IMG/VR virus record: IMGVR_UViG_3300036766_000094
Coordinates: 1 to 53,162 of that record
Source of the DNA: a virus
DNA length: 53,162 nt
Strand: one strand, 5' to 3'
Part shown: one piece after another, positions 1-7,135 of the stretch
Numbering within the stretch: position 1 is the first letter of the stretch
Layout of the letters: each line of letters starts with the position of its first letter
The notes under the pieces: generated by a model
Seen by the model: only the letters and a program-made list of their open reading frames with translations
Database searches by the model: none
Told to the model about the DNA's origin: nothing
Position numbers and translations under genes: made by a program

Positions 1-5
1 CCATT

Positions 6-782
6 TCATATTTTAATTTCCTCTAACTCACCCCATCTAGTACCGATTTCTACAGACACAGGAATTGTAAAAGTCTCTCCATTTATAACCAACGGACGTT
101 TCAAATACTTAATGGCGCTTTCTATATAGTCATCACGCATAGAAGGATGAATATCAACAATACAGCTATCATGAGATTGATTGATAATCATACATTTATC
201 GTGCCAATCTCTCCAAATGCATTTCAATCCGCCTTCTATTCCTAATTGGTCTTGAACCATCCCACCAAAATGGTCAGCTACGGTGCTTTGTGGAATGTGA
301 GCTGTTGCTTCCTTAAATAATTCTGTGCCCCATTGTGCAAAGAATGTCCGAACGCGGCCATATGGTGTGGTAATTGTACGTGTTACACTTAATGTTTCTT
401 CAATTTCTGCCCACCAAGATTGCAAGTCATAACGTTTCAACCACATATCACGAAACATATTAGCGGTCTTAATTGCCATCTGAGTAATACCCATATCTAC
501 AGCATCTTTATTGTATACTTGCATAAATCTAGGAGCAGTCATTCTGTATGCGAATGCGTGGTTGCAACGTTTAGCTGTATATCTTTCTAATTTAGATATG
601 GACTCTCTTGGACGGTCATAAAATACTACTGCTGTGTCATAATGAATGTCGCTGAATTGTAACGATTGTTTCATATTAAGTTCACGCGCACAATAAGCCA
701 CGACCCAAGATTCTGCTTGAGATAAGTCTGATTGGATGAGAATATTACCTGGACTTGCAGTTATAAATGATCTAATCTTCAC
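6..782 (-). CDS. DNA polymerase A, C-terminal part (palm/fingers) of a split polymerase
   Basis: Carries the catalytic half of a family A DNA polymerase. Visible motifs are motif A DLSQAE (about residues 19-24), an O-helix-like segment RYTAKRCNHAFAY (about 67-79; the usual FGxxYG is altered) and motif C SHDS (about 203-206), where family members usually have HDE. It begins exactly where the product of the 3755-5419 gene stops, so the two together make one polymerase. The start is a GTG that overlaps the stop of the preceding small gene (GTGA), which suggests translational coupling. It ends with EEIKI and a stop at 6-8. A second copy of the last codons, with synonymous changes, lies at the other end of the window. 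Family assignment is firm; that the two halves associate is inferred. Confidence 0.9.
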   Translation of the reverse strand: MKIRSFITASPGNILIQSDLSQAESWVVAYCARELNMKQSLQFSDIHYDTAVVFYDRPRESISKLERYTAKRCNHAFAYRMTAPRFMQVYNKDAVDMGITQMAIKTANMFRDMWLKRYDLQSWWAEIEETLSVTRTITTPYGRVRTFFAQWGTELFKEATAHIPQSTVADHFGGMVQDQLGIEGGLKCIWRDWHDKCMIINQSHDSCIVDIHPSMRDDYIESAIKYLKRPLVINGETFTIPVSVEIGTRWGELEEIKI

Positions 783-1006
783 ACTTTATTCTCATCTAAT
801 TTGTGATCCCCACACCAATCACTTACAAATACTGCTGGATAACCACTCATTGTTGGAGCATGACGACGACAACGGCCAAGATTTTGAATTATGTGTTCAT
901 TATCTTTAGTAGGCTCAATCTTAGAGACCAATTTCTCTTTTAACACAAACCACATACAACAAGCACAACTCATCATTTCACTTCTGTGTCTCCAAGGATC
1001 GTTCAT
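779..1006 (-). CDS. Small Cys/His-rich protein, putative zinc-binding
   Basis: About 75 residues with CACC near the N-terminus, then C-RRHAP and WCGDH, a spacing typical of small zinc-ribbon-like phage proteins of unknown role. The ATG at 1006 is preferred because GGAG lies 7 bases upstream; a longer frame opens at 1039 but would run further into the neighbouring gene. It still overlaps the end of the glycosyltransferase-like gene slightly. Its stop overlaps the GTG start of the polymerase C-terminal part. It is one of the genes that separate the two polymerase halves. Confidence 0.7.
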   Translation of the reverse strand: MNDPWRHRSEMMSCACCMWFVLKEKLVSKIEPTKDNEHIIQNLGRCRRHAPTMSGYPAVFVSDWCGDHKLDENKV

Positions 1007-1994
1007 TATCAGGCTCCAGTTTAATTTGAACTTTGTCAAATAACCACTTCAACTTACTTCTCCTGTTAGAATCTTCACAATATAATTGTGCTTGAGATTT
1101 AGCTTCATGACATAATGTTAAATATTGTTCTGATGGTAGGCTTTTAATTCTGTCAACACATTGTTCGACAGTCTGTCCAATTATAGAATTGTCAACAGTA
1201 ATTAAATAATCGCGAATTGTTGCGTATTGTAGAAACCGTTCTAGAAATATACACGGAACTCCCAGTAACATAGATTGTAATACAGTTTGCGCCCAAGTTT
1301 CTGGACGTTTAAAGCTAAGTGTAAATAAGGAATCAACCATTTCATCTTGCACTTTATCTTGAGCCAACCAACCATCTGGACAATTGTAGCCAAATTGAGG
1401 GATTTTACAACGCATTCTATTTTCGAATCTGGAAAATTCAAATCGCTCATCATAAAAGCGTTCGTCTTGGTAATTATTTACGTAGCTTTTAATGAAATTA
1501 CAGCTTTCGTACGAATTATATGCATCCTTAAACATTGCGAAAAGCCTAGAAGCCGCTCGTTCCTCGCGGGGAGCACGAAACATTAACGGTTTTGAGAAGT
1601 AAAGAATTTTATATTTGGCTGTTGTTTTCCTGTAATAATTCAAATCATGTGCGATAATGAAATCAGAACCATTTATATCGAATACACTAATTGACTCAGA
1701 TTGGACCGGCATGAATATTAATGTATCTTGTTTATCTCTCTCTTCATATAGAGTCATTAATGGTTTATACAATTGGTCACAATTGATAATGATAGCCATT
1801 GGTGGCATTTGCATGAATACTTCTTTATCAACTGGTACTACTCGCGACTTACTAAAGTGCTCATCATTAGGAGCGAAGAAATTGCTATTATAAAAATCCG
1901 TCTTTGGCATTAAAACTTCTAAACCTATTGAGCGTAAATCATCTACAAGGCAATGGTTCACAGCGATGTGGTAGTTTGTGACGAAAACTTTCAT
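978..1994 (-). CDS. Glycosyltransferase-like protein (GT-B type)
   Basis: 338 residues. The C-terminal half has the pattern of a GT-B donor-binding domain (FTLSFKRPETWAQT, then a hydrophobic LLGVPCIFLE segment), and the N-terminus MKVFVTNYH looks like the first Rossmann strand. It probably moves a sugar onto phage DNA, a virion protein or a host glycan; the substrate cannot be read from sequence. The ATG is preceded by GGAGGAAACGAATAAAAA. It lies inside the insertion between the polymerase halves, downstream of an epimerase gene, which suggests a linked nucleotide-sugar function. Family placement is by pattern only. Confidence 0.6.
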   Translation of the reverse strand: MKVFVTNYHIAVNHCLVDDLRSIGLEVLMPKTDFYNSNFFAPNDEHFSKSRVVPVDKEVFMQMPPMAIIINCDQLYKPLMTLYEERDKQDTLIFMPVQSESISVFDINGSDFIIAHDLNYYRKTTAKYKILYFSKPLMFRAPREERAASRLFAMFKDAYNSYESCNFIKSYVNNYQDERFYDERFEFSRFENRMRCKIPQFGYNCPDGWLAQDKVQDEMVDSLFTLSFKRPETWAQTVLQSMLLGVPCIFLERFLQYATIRDYLITVDNSIIGQTVEQCVDRIKSLPSEQYLTLCHEAKSQAQLYCEDSNRRSKLKWLFDKVQIKLEPDNERSLETQK

Positions 1995-1997
1995 TTT

Positions 1998-2138
1998 TTA
2001 TTCGTTTCCTCCAGGGCCGCCAGTACCCGAGCGGCCTTGCGAGAACTCGCGCCACGTCAGCCAGCGCGTTGAGCGCCACCGCAAACCCAGGACGCAGGCC
2101 AGTACGACGACAATCAGCCAACGGATCGTCAGACTCAT
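1998..2138 (-). CDS. 46-residue single-span membrane protein (hidden small ORF)
   Basis: Short ORF starting at the ATG at 2136-2138 with GGGGAGGGC just upstream, ending at TAA 1998-2000, three bases before the ATG of the glycosyltransferase-like gene. Residues 5-19 (IRWLIVVVLACVLGL) form one hydrophobic span flanked by Arg and Trp, and the tail is Gly-rich. Base composition is strongly GC-rich compared with the genes on either side. The function is unknown; a holin- or spanin-like role is possible but unsupported. Confidence 0.6.
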   Translation of the reverse strand: MSLTIRWLIVVVLACVLGLRWRSTRWLTWREFSQGRSGTGGPGGNE

Positions 2139-2166
2139 GCTACATGCCCTCCCCGCTCAGTGCGGT

Positions 2167-2349
2167 TCATCGGGACGCTTCCCGCCGAATGCGAAGAAAC
2201 TCCTCCATCTCAGATTCCAGCCACGTGGACGCCCGTGTGCCATCATCACCGTGCTCCATATATTCGTGCCGACCCCGAAGCGTCGGCGTGACGGAGAACC
2301 ATTTCCTCACCAATGCAACGGCACGCGGCGGGTCACAGCACGCGCACAA
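2167..2349 (-). CDS. 60-residue hypothetical protein of the GC-rich cassette
   Basis: Begins with TTG at 2349, overlapping the end of the 115-residue ORF upstream (stop at 2333). It has a Cys cluster at the N-terminus (CACC) and an acidic, probably helical C-terminus (LESEMEEFLRIRREA). No family recognised. It shares the high GC content of its two neighbours, and their close spacing supports one imported three-gene unit. The opposite strand also has open frames here, an effect of GC-rich sequence. Confidence 0.5.
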   Translation of the reverse strand: MCACCDPPRAVALVRKWFSVTPTLRGRHEYMEHGDDGTRASTWLESEMEEFLRIRREASR

Positions 2350-2680
2350 GCCATCCTCCCGCAGAAAACTCCCGTAACTCCCAAGCCAAGCGAGCCCACC
2401 GCAAATACTTCTGCTGAGTCTCGTAGGATGATTCGTCCCACGGTCCCCAATGCAGTTTGGCGGCGAACTTGTCCTCCGCCTCGTTGATCTGCCGTCTCCG
2501 GTCGGCCATGTACATGCGTTCCGCCAACTGTTCGGCGGTGCCGATGTCCGCTGGTGCGGTCTGCGCCTGCTCGGCCTCGCGGACCAGCAATTCGACGGCA
2601 GCGCGTAATGGCGCTATGTCAGACTGGCTCAACGCCACCAACGGCACCAACCGCATGATTTCCTCGCCCCGCGCGCTCAT
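2333..2680 (-). CDS. 115-residue hypothetical protein of the GC-rich cassette
   Basis: ATG at 2680 overlaps the stop of the epimerase gene (ATGA), so translation is probably coupled. The product is largely helical, with long charged stretches (AAVELLVREAEQAQ, RMYMADRRRQINEAEDKF) and Trp-rich parts near the C-terminus. No family recognised. The GC content is far above the flanking genes, while the 4-base overlap places it in the operon. Confidence 0.6.
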   Translation of the reverse strand: MSARGEEIMRLVPLVALSQSDIAPLRAAVELLVREAEQAQTAPADIGTAEQLAERMYMADRRRQINEAEDKFAAKLHWGPWDESSYETQQKYLRWARLAWELREFSAGGWLVRVL

Positions 2681-3567
2681 CGTTCAATCTCCATATGTCT
2701 CTTATAATAGAAAATTGTATTATCTAATCCATATTTCCAACCAGCCATATCTGTATAACAAGAATTCATAGCAACAACAACTGACCTTTCATGTTCGCCG
2801 GCGCGCATTGGAACCTCAACAATATCTCCTCGTCCAATACGTTCAATAATGTCATTAGCGATGTCCCAAACTCTCAATCCAATACCAGAACCAACTTCAA
2901 TTGGATTTGGGAATTTTATTCCACTGGCTACTCGTTCCAGTGTTTCAACTAACATACGTGCCACATCAACCACATAAATCAAATCCATTGTTCCACAATT
3001 ATCTACGCCACCATAGACAGTAATTGTTTGGTTACGTAATGCTTGATTAATAAATGTGGGGACTATCTTCTTGATTTTACCCCATTTTTGTCTGGGACCA
3101 TAAGCATTAAATGCTCTAACGACCGCGATAGGAGTATCGAAATTGTGTTGATACATCAAAGCATAACGTTCAGCAGCAGTTTTAGATATGCTATATGTGT
3201 TGTTCTCAAAATGATTACCAACTCCAATAATTACACAAGGAATCTTAAAGTTATTGACAGCATTCAAAATGCTTAATGTTCCATTAACATTAACATCATT
3301 TGTTAGTTTTGCTTGGGATATATTCTCAGAAGTACCTAACAATCCAGCTAAATGGATGACTCCATCTACTGTTTGAACAGCACTATAAATTGCTGCTTCG
3401 TCACGAATGTCGCAAACGAAACAGTTACATTCATCTAAATATTCAGTTTCATCAGTTCGTGCTATTCGTCTTACTGTTGTAGTTACTTCAATACCTAATG
3501 ATAACAATTTCTCAATTACATACCCTGCGATAAATCCTGTGCCGCCTGTTACCAATACACGTTTCAT
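2677..3567 (-). CDS. NAD-dependent nucleotide-sugar epimerase/dehydratase (extended SDR)
   Basis: 296 residues. The N-terminus VLVTGGTGFIAGYVIEKLL is the GxxGxxG NAD-binding loop of extended short-chain dehydrogenases. The catalytic YxxxK is visible as YSISK (about residues 127-131), followed by AAERY, and VRAFNAYGPRQKWG is the substrate-side segment usual in UDP-glucose epimerase and GDP-mannose dehydratase relatives. It likely makes or interconverts a nucleotide sugar for the neighbouring glycosyltransferase. Start and stop overlap both neighbours by 4 bases. It is part of the block separating the polymerase halves. Confidence 0.85.
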   Translation of the reverse strand: MKRVLVTGGTGFIAGYVIEKLLSLGIEVTTTVRRIARTDETEYLDECNCFVCDIRDEAAIYSAVQTVDGVIHLAGLLGTSENISQAKLTNDVNVNGTLSILNAVNNFKIPCVIIGVGNHFENNTYSISKTAAERYALMYQHNFDTPIAVVRAFNAYGPRQKWGKIKKIVPTFINQALRNQTITVYGGVDNCGTMDLIYVVDVARMLVETLERVASGIKFPNPIEVGSGIGLRVWDIANDIIERIGRGDIVEVPMRAGEHERSVVVAMNSCYTDMAGWKYGLDNTIFYYKRHMEIER

Positions 3568-3752
3568 TGTGTTTGTCTCCTTAGTTCATTTACTATTTCA
3601 GAACGTGTCATTAGACTAATTGGTTTAATTCTTAACCAATATGGAAGTTCATTAGGAGCTAAATCAAATATATTTTCTCCAAACCAACAGCCGGGTGCAT
3701 ATCTGTGCTTACCATGAACAAAATCATTATAACCATTACCGTGATTCATCAT
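3564..3752 (-). CDS. 62-residue hypothetical protein
   Basis: Starts two bases after the stop of the polymerase N-terminal part and overlaps the epimerase start (ATGA). The central stretch HGKHRYAPGCWFGENIFDLAPNE is followed by LPYWLR, faintly like small DUF3820-type phage proteins (GKxxG ... DLP ... YLxWL), but this is too weak to name. It is the first gene of the insertion in the polymerase. Confidence 0.6.
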   Translation of the reverse strand: MMNHGNGYNDFVHGKHRYAPGCWFGENIFDLAPNELPYWLRIKPISLMTRSEIVNELRRQTQ

Positions 3753-3754
3753 AA

Positions 3755-5419
3755 TTATATCTCGCCACGGGGAACCGTCTGACTATTAAAGCCGCTTCCA
3801 TCTACATACTTCTCCGCAGCCCATCTTCCAGTCTCAGGACCGGCTACTTTATATGTGGAGCGGATTCTATTGTCAGTAGAAATTTTACAGTTTAGATAAG
3901 ACGAACGTAGTTTCTCTTTTTCATTCAAGCGCATAATTAATGTTATTATTGCTAACTTCAGTCGCCATTCTTGCTTCTTCTCTTCAGTTTTGTATTCGAT
4001 TATTTTGTTATTACATAGGCTTAGTAAACTTACCAAAGCATCTTCATCGACTGTAATTCCACCTTCATGGTTCTTTCGCGCGGGTAATTCTAAGAACTCA
4101 TACAGGATTTCTATTTTCTGGTTGCGGGTTACAGCACTCTTCTGAATTTTCTTATGTGAGGAAACCAAAAATCCATTTGTTAGCGAATCTAACATTTCAC
4201 TATTCTTAGCTATAGATTCATTGACGCTATTTCTCATTAATGTTAATCGTTCATTATCAACCCTCATGCCACTTCTCATAATATGGTGTGCAACTGGTAA
4301 CATTGACAATTCAAATTCAAAGACTTTCTTCCAATTTGGAACTCTATTAATTAGTGGTTCTTGAGCACGTTTGATTTCTAAAGTACAACAAACATCTTTA
4401 ATGTTGTATTGCCATAAGGCTTTTCTATCTATCTTGTCTGACCAAGATTTTCCATCTTCATCATCAGCTCGTCCTTCAAACTTGTAATAAGGTTCGCGGG
4501 TGTAGATTGAGGTTAAGAATGCTAAGCTTTTAGGTAGCTCTGGGAACATAGCGTGGGCAGCTATTAATGTGTCCCAAGCATAGTTATTGACACTAAATCC
4601 ATGCATTGCTAAAAAGTTAACATCATGTGTTCCGAATTGAAATATCTTTGGGATATTTGATTCTAATAAACGTTTCAAGCAACTCATTGTATGAGAGCTA
4701 TTGTCCCATACTATACAATATCCGGCGTTTGGTTCAGCGCTAAATCCAACACAAGCTAAATAAGGACCAAAGTTTTCTATGTCTACAGAGAGTTCAGATG
4801 ACTGCAATAATCGTTCAGTAACTTCCTCTAACAATAATGTATTCTTATCAACTATAACGAATTCTCTTTGTGGTAAGTTGAATTCGTTGAATAGACTATC
4901 ACTCGCAATACGGCGCAAATCATAATCAAATATTGGATATAAAGTTGCATCTCTAACGACGGCGCTTGGATGGTACGTTGGAATAATTTTGACATCTTCT
5001 AAATCCTTCCACGCTGATCTTATTATAGAAGAACGCCAATTGCGTATAGATGGCTTTGGTGGATTTACTAAATACTTTAAGGGGTTGACTCCTAATGGGA
5101 CGACCACCATTGGTTTAGTTTTTCGATTAGCAAAGTATGTCTCCAGCTCTTTAATTCCTTCAGATAAATACGTTGTAGATTCAATAGCAGCAAACTCATT
5201 TCCAGTGGGTTGATAGTGGCATAGGTTCGCCAGACGCACATCTTGCCTTCTAATTCCATTTCGTAAGAGGACAGATTCAAGTTTTTGTCCACTATCACCC
5301 ACAAATGGCCGCTTTTGTTCTCTTTCATTAGTTCCTGGACTTTCTCCAATAAATACAATTGAAGCTTCTTCTGGGCCTTCGTCTGGGACGTATGTGTCTG
5401 AGACGATTGGGCTATTCAT
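3755..5419 (-). CDS. DNA polymerase A, N-terminal part: UDG-like domain, 3'-5' exonuclease, start of palm
   Basis: 554 residues. Residues 1-170 resemble a family 4 uracil-DNA glycosylase (FIGESPGTNERE, RPFVGDSG, PTYHPSAVVR). A DnaQ-like exonuclease follows, with Exo I SVDIENFG (near 208), Exo II GTHDVNFL and Exo III YNIKD (near 341). The C-terminal part has the thumb and the TGRWAAE ... NSQTVPRGE motif that normally runs directly into motif A of family A polymerases. Here TAA follows RGEI, and the missing palm and fingers are encoded at 6-782. UDG-like domains fused to phage PolA are known. The ATG overlaps the end of the upstream 58-residue gene. Confidence 0.9.
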   Translation of the reverse strand: MNSPIVSDTYVPDEGPEEASIVFIGESPGTNEREQKRPFVGDSGQKLESVLLRNGIRRQDVRLANLCHYQPTGNEFAAIESTTYLSEGIKELETYFANRKTKPMVVVPLGVNPLKYLVNPPKPSIRNWRSSIIRSAWKDLEDVKIIPTYHPSAVVRDATLYPIFDYDLRRIASDSLFNEFNLPQREFVIVDKNTLLLEEVTERLLQSSELSVDIENFGPYLACVGFSAEPNAGYCIVWDNSSHTMSCLKRLLESNIPKIFQFGTHDVNFLAMHGFSVNNYAWDTLIAAHAMFPELPKSLAFLTSIYTREPYYKFEGRADDEDGKSWSDKIDRKALWQYNIKDVCCTLEIKRAQEPLINRVPNWKKVFEFELSMLPVAHHIMRSGMRVDNERLTLMRNSVNESIAKNSEMLDSLTNGFLVSSHKKIQKSAVTRNQKIEILYEFLELPARKNHEGGITVDEDALVSLLSLCNNKIIEYKTEEKKQEWRLKLAIITLIMRLNEKEKLRSSYLNCKISTDNRIRSTYKVAGPETGRWAAEKYVDGSGFNSQTVPRGEI

Positions 5420-5588
5420 GTTCTTCGTCTGTAGGAGATTCTACTACGAAAACCAATTTCATAAGCCAATATATTAACATAAATTTCGGTTCACGCTCTT
5501 GTATTAAGAAACTATCTGGTATTGTTAGTATATAATGCGTACATTTATTAACAGCGTCTGTCTCACGTGAAATAGTTGGACTATTCAT
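5412..5588 (-). CDS. 58-residue hypothetical protein (short ORF)
   Basis: Starts with the ATG at 5586-5588, which overlaps the stop of the preceding 40-residue ORF (ATGA), and ends at TAG 5412-5414, overlapping the polymerase ATG by 8 bases. The middle FMLIYWLMKLVFVV could be a short membrane or core segment; the tail is acidic (SPTDEEHE). No family recognised. Packing and AT-rich codon use match the operon. Confidence 0.65.
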   Translation of the reverse strand: MNSPTISRETDAVNKCTHYILTIPDSFLIQEREPKFMLIYWLMKLVFVVESPTDEEHE

Positions 5589-5707
5589 TTTTGTAGTAAG
5601 CGTTTTGCAAGTTCATAATCACCAATATGTGCATATTCGCAATAAGCTAGATTTAACAATAGTATTGCCATTTCTTTAAATTGGCCTCTTGTATAAATAC
5701 TATTCAC
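5585..5707 (-). CDS. 40-residue hypothetical protein (short ORF)
   Basis: GTG start at 5705-5707 lies within the last codons of the GroES-like gene; the stop at 5585-5587 overlaps the ATG of the next small gene. The product (MNSIYTRGQFKEMAILLLNL ... then DYELAKRLLQK) is probably one or two helices. It is supported by coupled overlaps on both sides and by filling an otherwise empty gap, not by homology. Confidence 0.55.
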   Translation of the reverse strand: MNSIYTRGQFKEMAILLLNLAYCEYAHIGDYELAKRLLQK

Positions 5708-6137
5708 TTGCATACAATTCAGCACTACTGGGCTTATGTTCTTTGATTGTTAATTGCCTAAACCAATCAGTTTCCATTGCAGCTTTTGTAATCAGTTGTA
5801 TTGCGAATTCATATGTACAAGGCCAATAGTGTTTTGATTTATCTAAGAAATACAAACCAGGAATTTCATACGAACTAGTCTCAATAATAGCAGATATGAA
5901 CTTTTCTGGAATGATAATAACTAAACCTTCATCTTCCAGCTTCATTAATGTTCCACTATAAGCTGTGAAGATAACGTGGTTGCCGGGTTTGACTAATTCG
6001 ACCTTTGGACCTATATATTTCACAATACCTTGATTAACTCTTGAGCGTGCGGATTCGGGGATGTATATGCCACCCTTTGTTTGGTCGGGGAAGAACATTG
6101 GTTCGCATACTATCATATCACTTAAGGCTCTTAGCAT
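5700..6137 (-). CDS. GroES-like co-chaperonin (cpn10 fold)
   Basis: 145 residues; the first 95 match the cpn10 pattern: MIVCEPMFF, the mobile-loop-like GGIYIPESA, then GIVKYIGPKVELVKPGNHVIF and LVIIIPEKFISAIIE. Phage cpn10 proteins such as T4 gp31 replace host GroES so that GroEL can fold the capsid protein, which is the likely role here. The C-terminal 50 residues are an extension not usual in GroES. The ATG overlaps the preceding small membrane gene by one base (TAATG). No GroEL gene is present, so it would have to use the host's. Confidence 0.85.
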   Translation of the reverse strand: MLRALSDMIVCEPMFFPDQTKGGIYIPESARSRVNQGIVKYIGPKVELVKPGNHVIFTAYSGTLMKLEDEGLVIIIPEKFISAIIETSSYEIPGLYFLDKSKHYWPCTYEFAIQLITKAAMETDWFRQLTIKEHKPSSAELYASE

Positions 6138-6307
6138 TATCTATATTTCCACTCTATGATTGTTAATCCTGACCATACAGTAAAACCAAGAACAATGAAT
6201 ATAATACCAAAAGTCTCTACAAATTTATCGTGTATGGCTGAACCTATAATTACGGCTGATATTCCAAATACACAACACATTATTAAGAATGTCCGTTTTG
6301 GGTTCAT
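6137..6307 (-). CDS. 56-residue two-span membrane protein (short ORF)
   Basis: ATG at 6305-6307 overlaps the stop of the deaminase gene (TAATG) and TAA at 6137-6139 overlaps the GroES-like ATG in the same way. Two hydrophobic stretches are visible: FLIMCCVFGISAVIIGSAI and, after a short polar loop, FGIIFIVLGFTVWSGLTII. The C-terminus is basic. The role is unknown. Coupled overlaps on both sides make this a convincing gene. Confidence 0.75.
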   Translation of the reverse strand: MNPKRTFLIMCCVFGISAVIIGSAIHDKFVETFGIIFIVLGFTVWSGLTIIEWKYR

Positions 6308-6672
6308 TATTTACTCCAATCCACATTTCTAATGTTGAACACTTGCTTAAGTGCAAATTCACAGTGAATACATGGTTTGGCTAATGCTATTACTCCATTA
6401 GTTCTAATTCTATGGACATAAATATCTAAAGTGCGTACTTTCTTATCGAAATAAGTATGATTAATAGCATTTCTGGCCGCGTCTATTTCAGCATGGAGAT
6501 AGGGCCATTTACTATTTGCCTGCTGAAGCGGATGAGTTTTCATACTAGCTATTCCAACGCCAAAAACATACCGCTTATTATACATAATAGCCACAACCCG
6601 CTGATTACGAACGGGTTTTATCTTTAACGCTAAATTGTGTGCCAGACGAATTATTGACGATGGGGTTTTCAT
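6307..6672 (-). CDS. Deoxycytidylate/cytidine deaminase-like protein
   Basis: 121 residues with the zinc motif of the deaminase superfamily: HAEIDA (His and catalytic Glu, about residues 58-63) and PCIHC (about 98-102). It is shorter than typical dCMP deaminases. In phages such enzymes convert dCMP to dUMP or act on related bases to feed the nucleotide pool. It overlaps the upstream 72-residue gene by 4 bases. The exact substrate cannot be determined from sequence. Confidence 0.8.
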   Translation of the reverse strand: MKTPSSIIRLAHNLALKIKPVRNQRVVAIMYNKRYVFGVGIASMKTHPLQQANSKWPYLHAEIDAARNAINHTYFDKKVRTLDIYVHRIRTNGVIALAKPCIHCEFALKQVFNIRNVDWSK

Positions 6673-6887
6673 TTCAATATCCCACCAGGTGCATTATATC
6701 TAGCGTGCAATTCTTCCCAAACATCCGGCCAAGCTTCTTGTAATTTTTCGAGATTGTCGGAGTCAGCTTTACGCATTAAAGCCATAACTAATGCGTAAAA
6801 ACTGTAGTCTTTTAATGTTATTTCTCGACTTTCTTTGTACTCATAAAGATATCTTCCTTTGTCAATTTGATTGGATATACTGTCCAT
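6669..6887 (-). CDS. 72-residue hypothetical phage protein
   Basis: Helical small protein (YSFYALVMALMRKADSDNLE, then KLQEAWPDVWEELHARYNAP). Phage early regions often carry a similar protein of unknown function with the xxAWPxVxxELxxRYxAPGG ending. The upstream sequence has GGAGAG before the ATG. Its stop overlaps the deaminase start. The RNA-like elements at 6916-7126 lie directly upstream. Confidence 0.7.
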   Translation of the reverse strand: MDSISNQIDKGRYLYEYKESREITLKDYSFYALVMALMRKADSDNLEKLQEAWPDVWEELHARYNAPGGILK

Positions 6888-6915
6888 AATAACTCTCCAT
6901 AAAAAGTAAGAAGTT

Positions 6916-7030
6916 GCGAGCTAACAAGACGAGTCCGGTGTCCGGTCCCCGAAATTTCTCTATTGGACCAGGCTCGGGGTTGGCGGCCTGAATGAGGCTT
7001 CGCGATAGCTCAGTTCGTCTGTTAGCTCGC
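6916..7030 (-). ncRNA. Structured RNA element G (closed by a 16-bp stem)
   Basis: Positions 6916-6926 pair perfectly with 7020-7030, and after one bulged base 6928-6932 pair with 7015-7019. Inside are two hairpins: CCCCGA (6947-6952) with TCGGGG (6974-6979), and GCG+GCCT (6983-6989) with AGGC-tt-CGC (6995-7003). The loop of the first contains GGAC, which can also pair with either of two tandem GTCC copies upstream (6933-6946), so a pseudoknot is possible. It starts 3 bases after the tRNA-like gene at 7034-7126. No protein frame is convincing here. Layout matches elements A-C near 16.3 kb. Confidence 0.7.
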
Positions 7031-7033
7031 CAA

Positions 7034-7126
7034 TATATCGGGTGAGAGTCGAACTCACAATTCACTATTTATTAGAATCGCCATACTAATAAATAGCACT
7101 CCTATCCAATTAGAGTAATCCGATAT
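7034..7126 (-). tRNA. tRNA-like gene with an 11-bp anticodon arm
   Basis: Read on the minus strand: 7-bp acceptor (7120-7126 with 7035-7041), D arm with ACTC/GAGT and a TTGG-containing loop, T arm GTGAG-TTCGACT-CTCAC (7042-7058) directly joined to the acceptor, and discriminator A. The anticodon arm is abnormal: 7065-7075 pair with 7086-7096 in a perfect 11-bp stem with a 10-nt loop TATGGCGATT, where a tRNA has 5 bp and 7 nt. The anticodon cannot be assigned (GGC or GCG sit in the loop). It is either a degenerate tRNA or a dedicated tRNA-mimic RNA. No CCA is encoded. Confidence 0.65.
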
Positions 7127-7135
7127 ACCAATCAG

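Noticed and set aside
1978-2487. Plus-strand open frames opposite the GC-rich cassette
   Set aside because: GC-rich DNA opens several frames; only the minus-strand frames have ribosome sites and operon spacing.
782-3755. Self-splicing intron or intein between the polymerase halves
   Set aside because: An in-frame stop follows the first half at once, intein splice residues are absent, the first-half exon end does not have the U expected before a group I intron, and the block is filled with tightly coupled genes.
6862-7065. 67-residue minus-strand frame across element G
   Set aside because: It runs through the RNA stems and overlaps the tRNA-like gene; no ribosome site.
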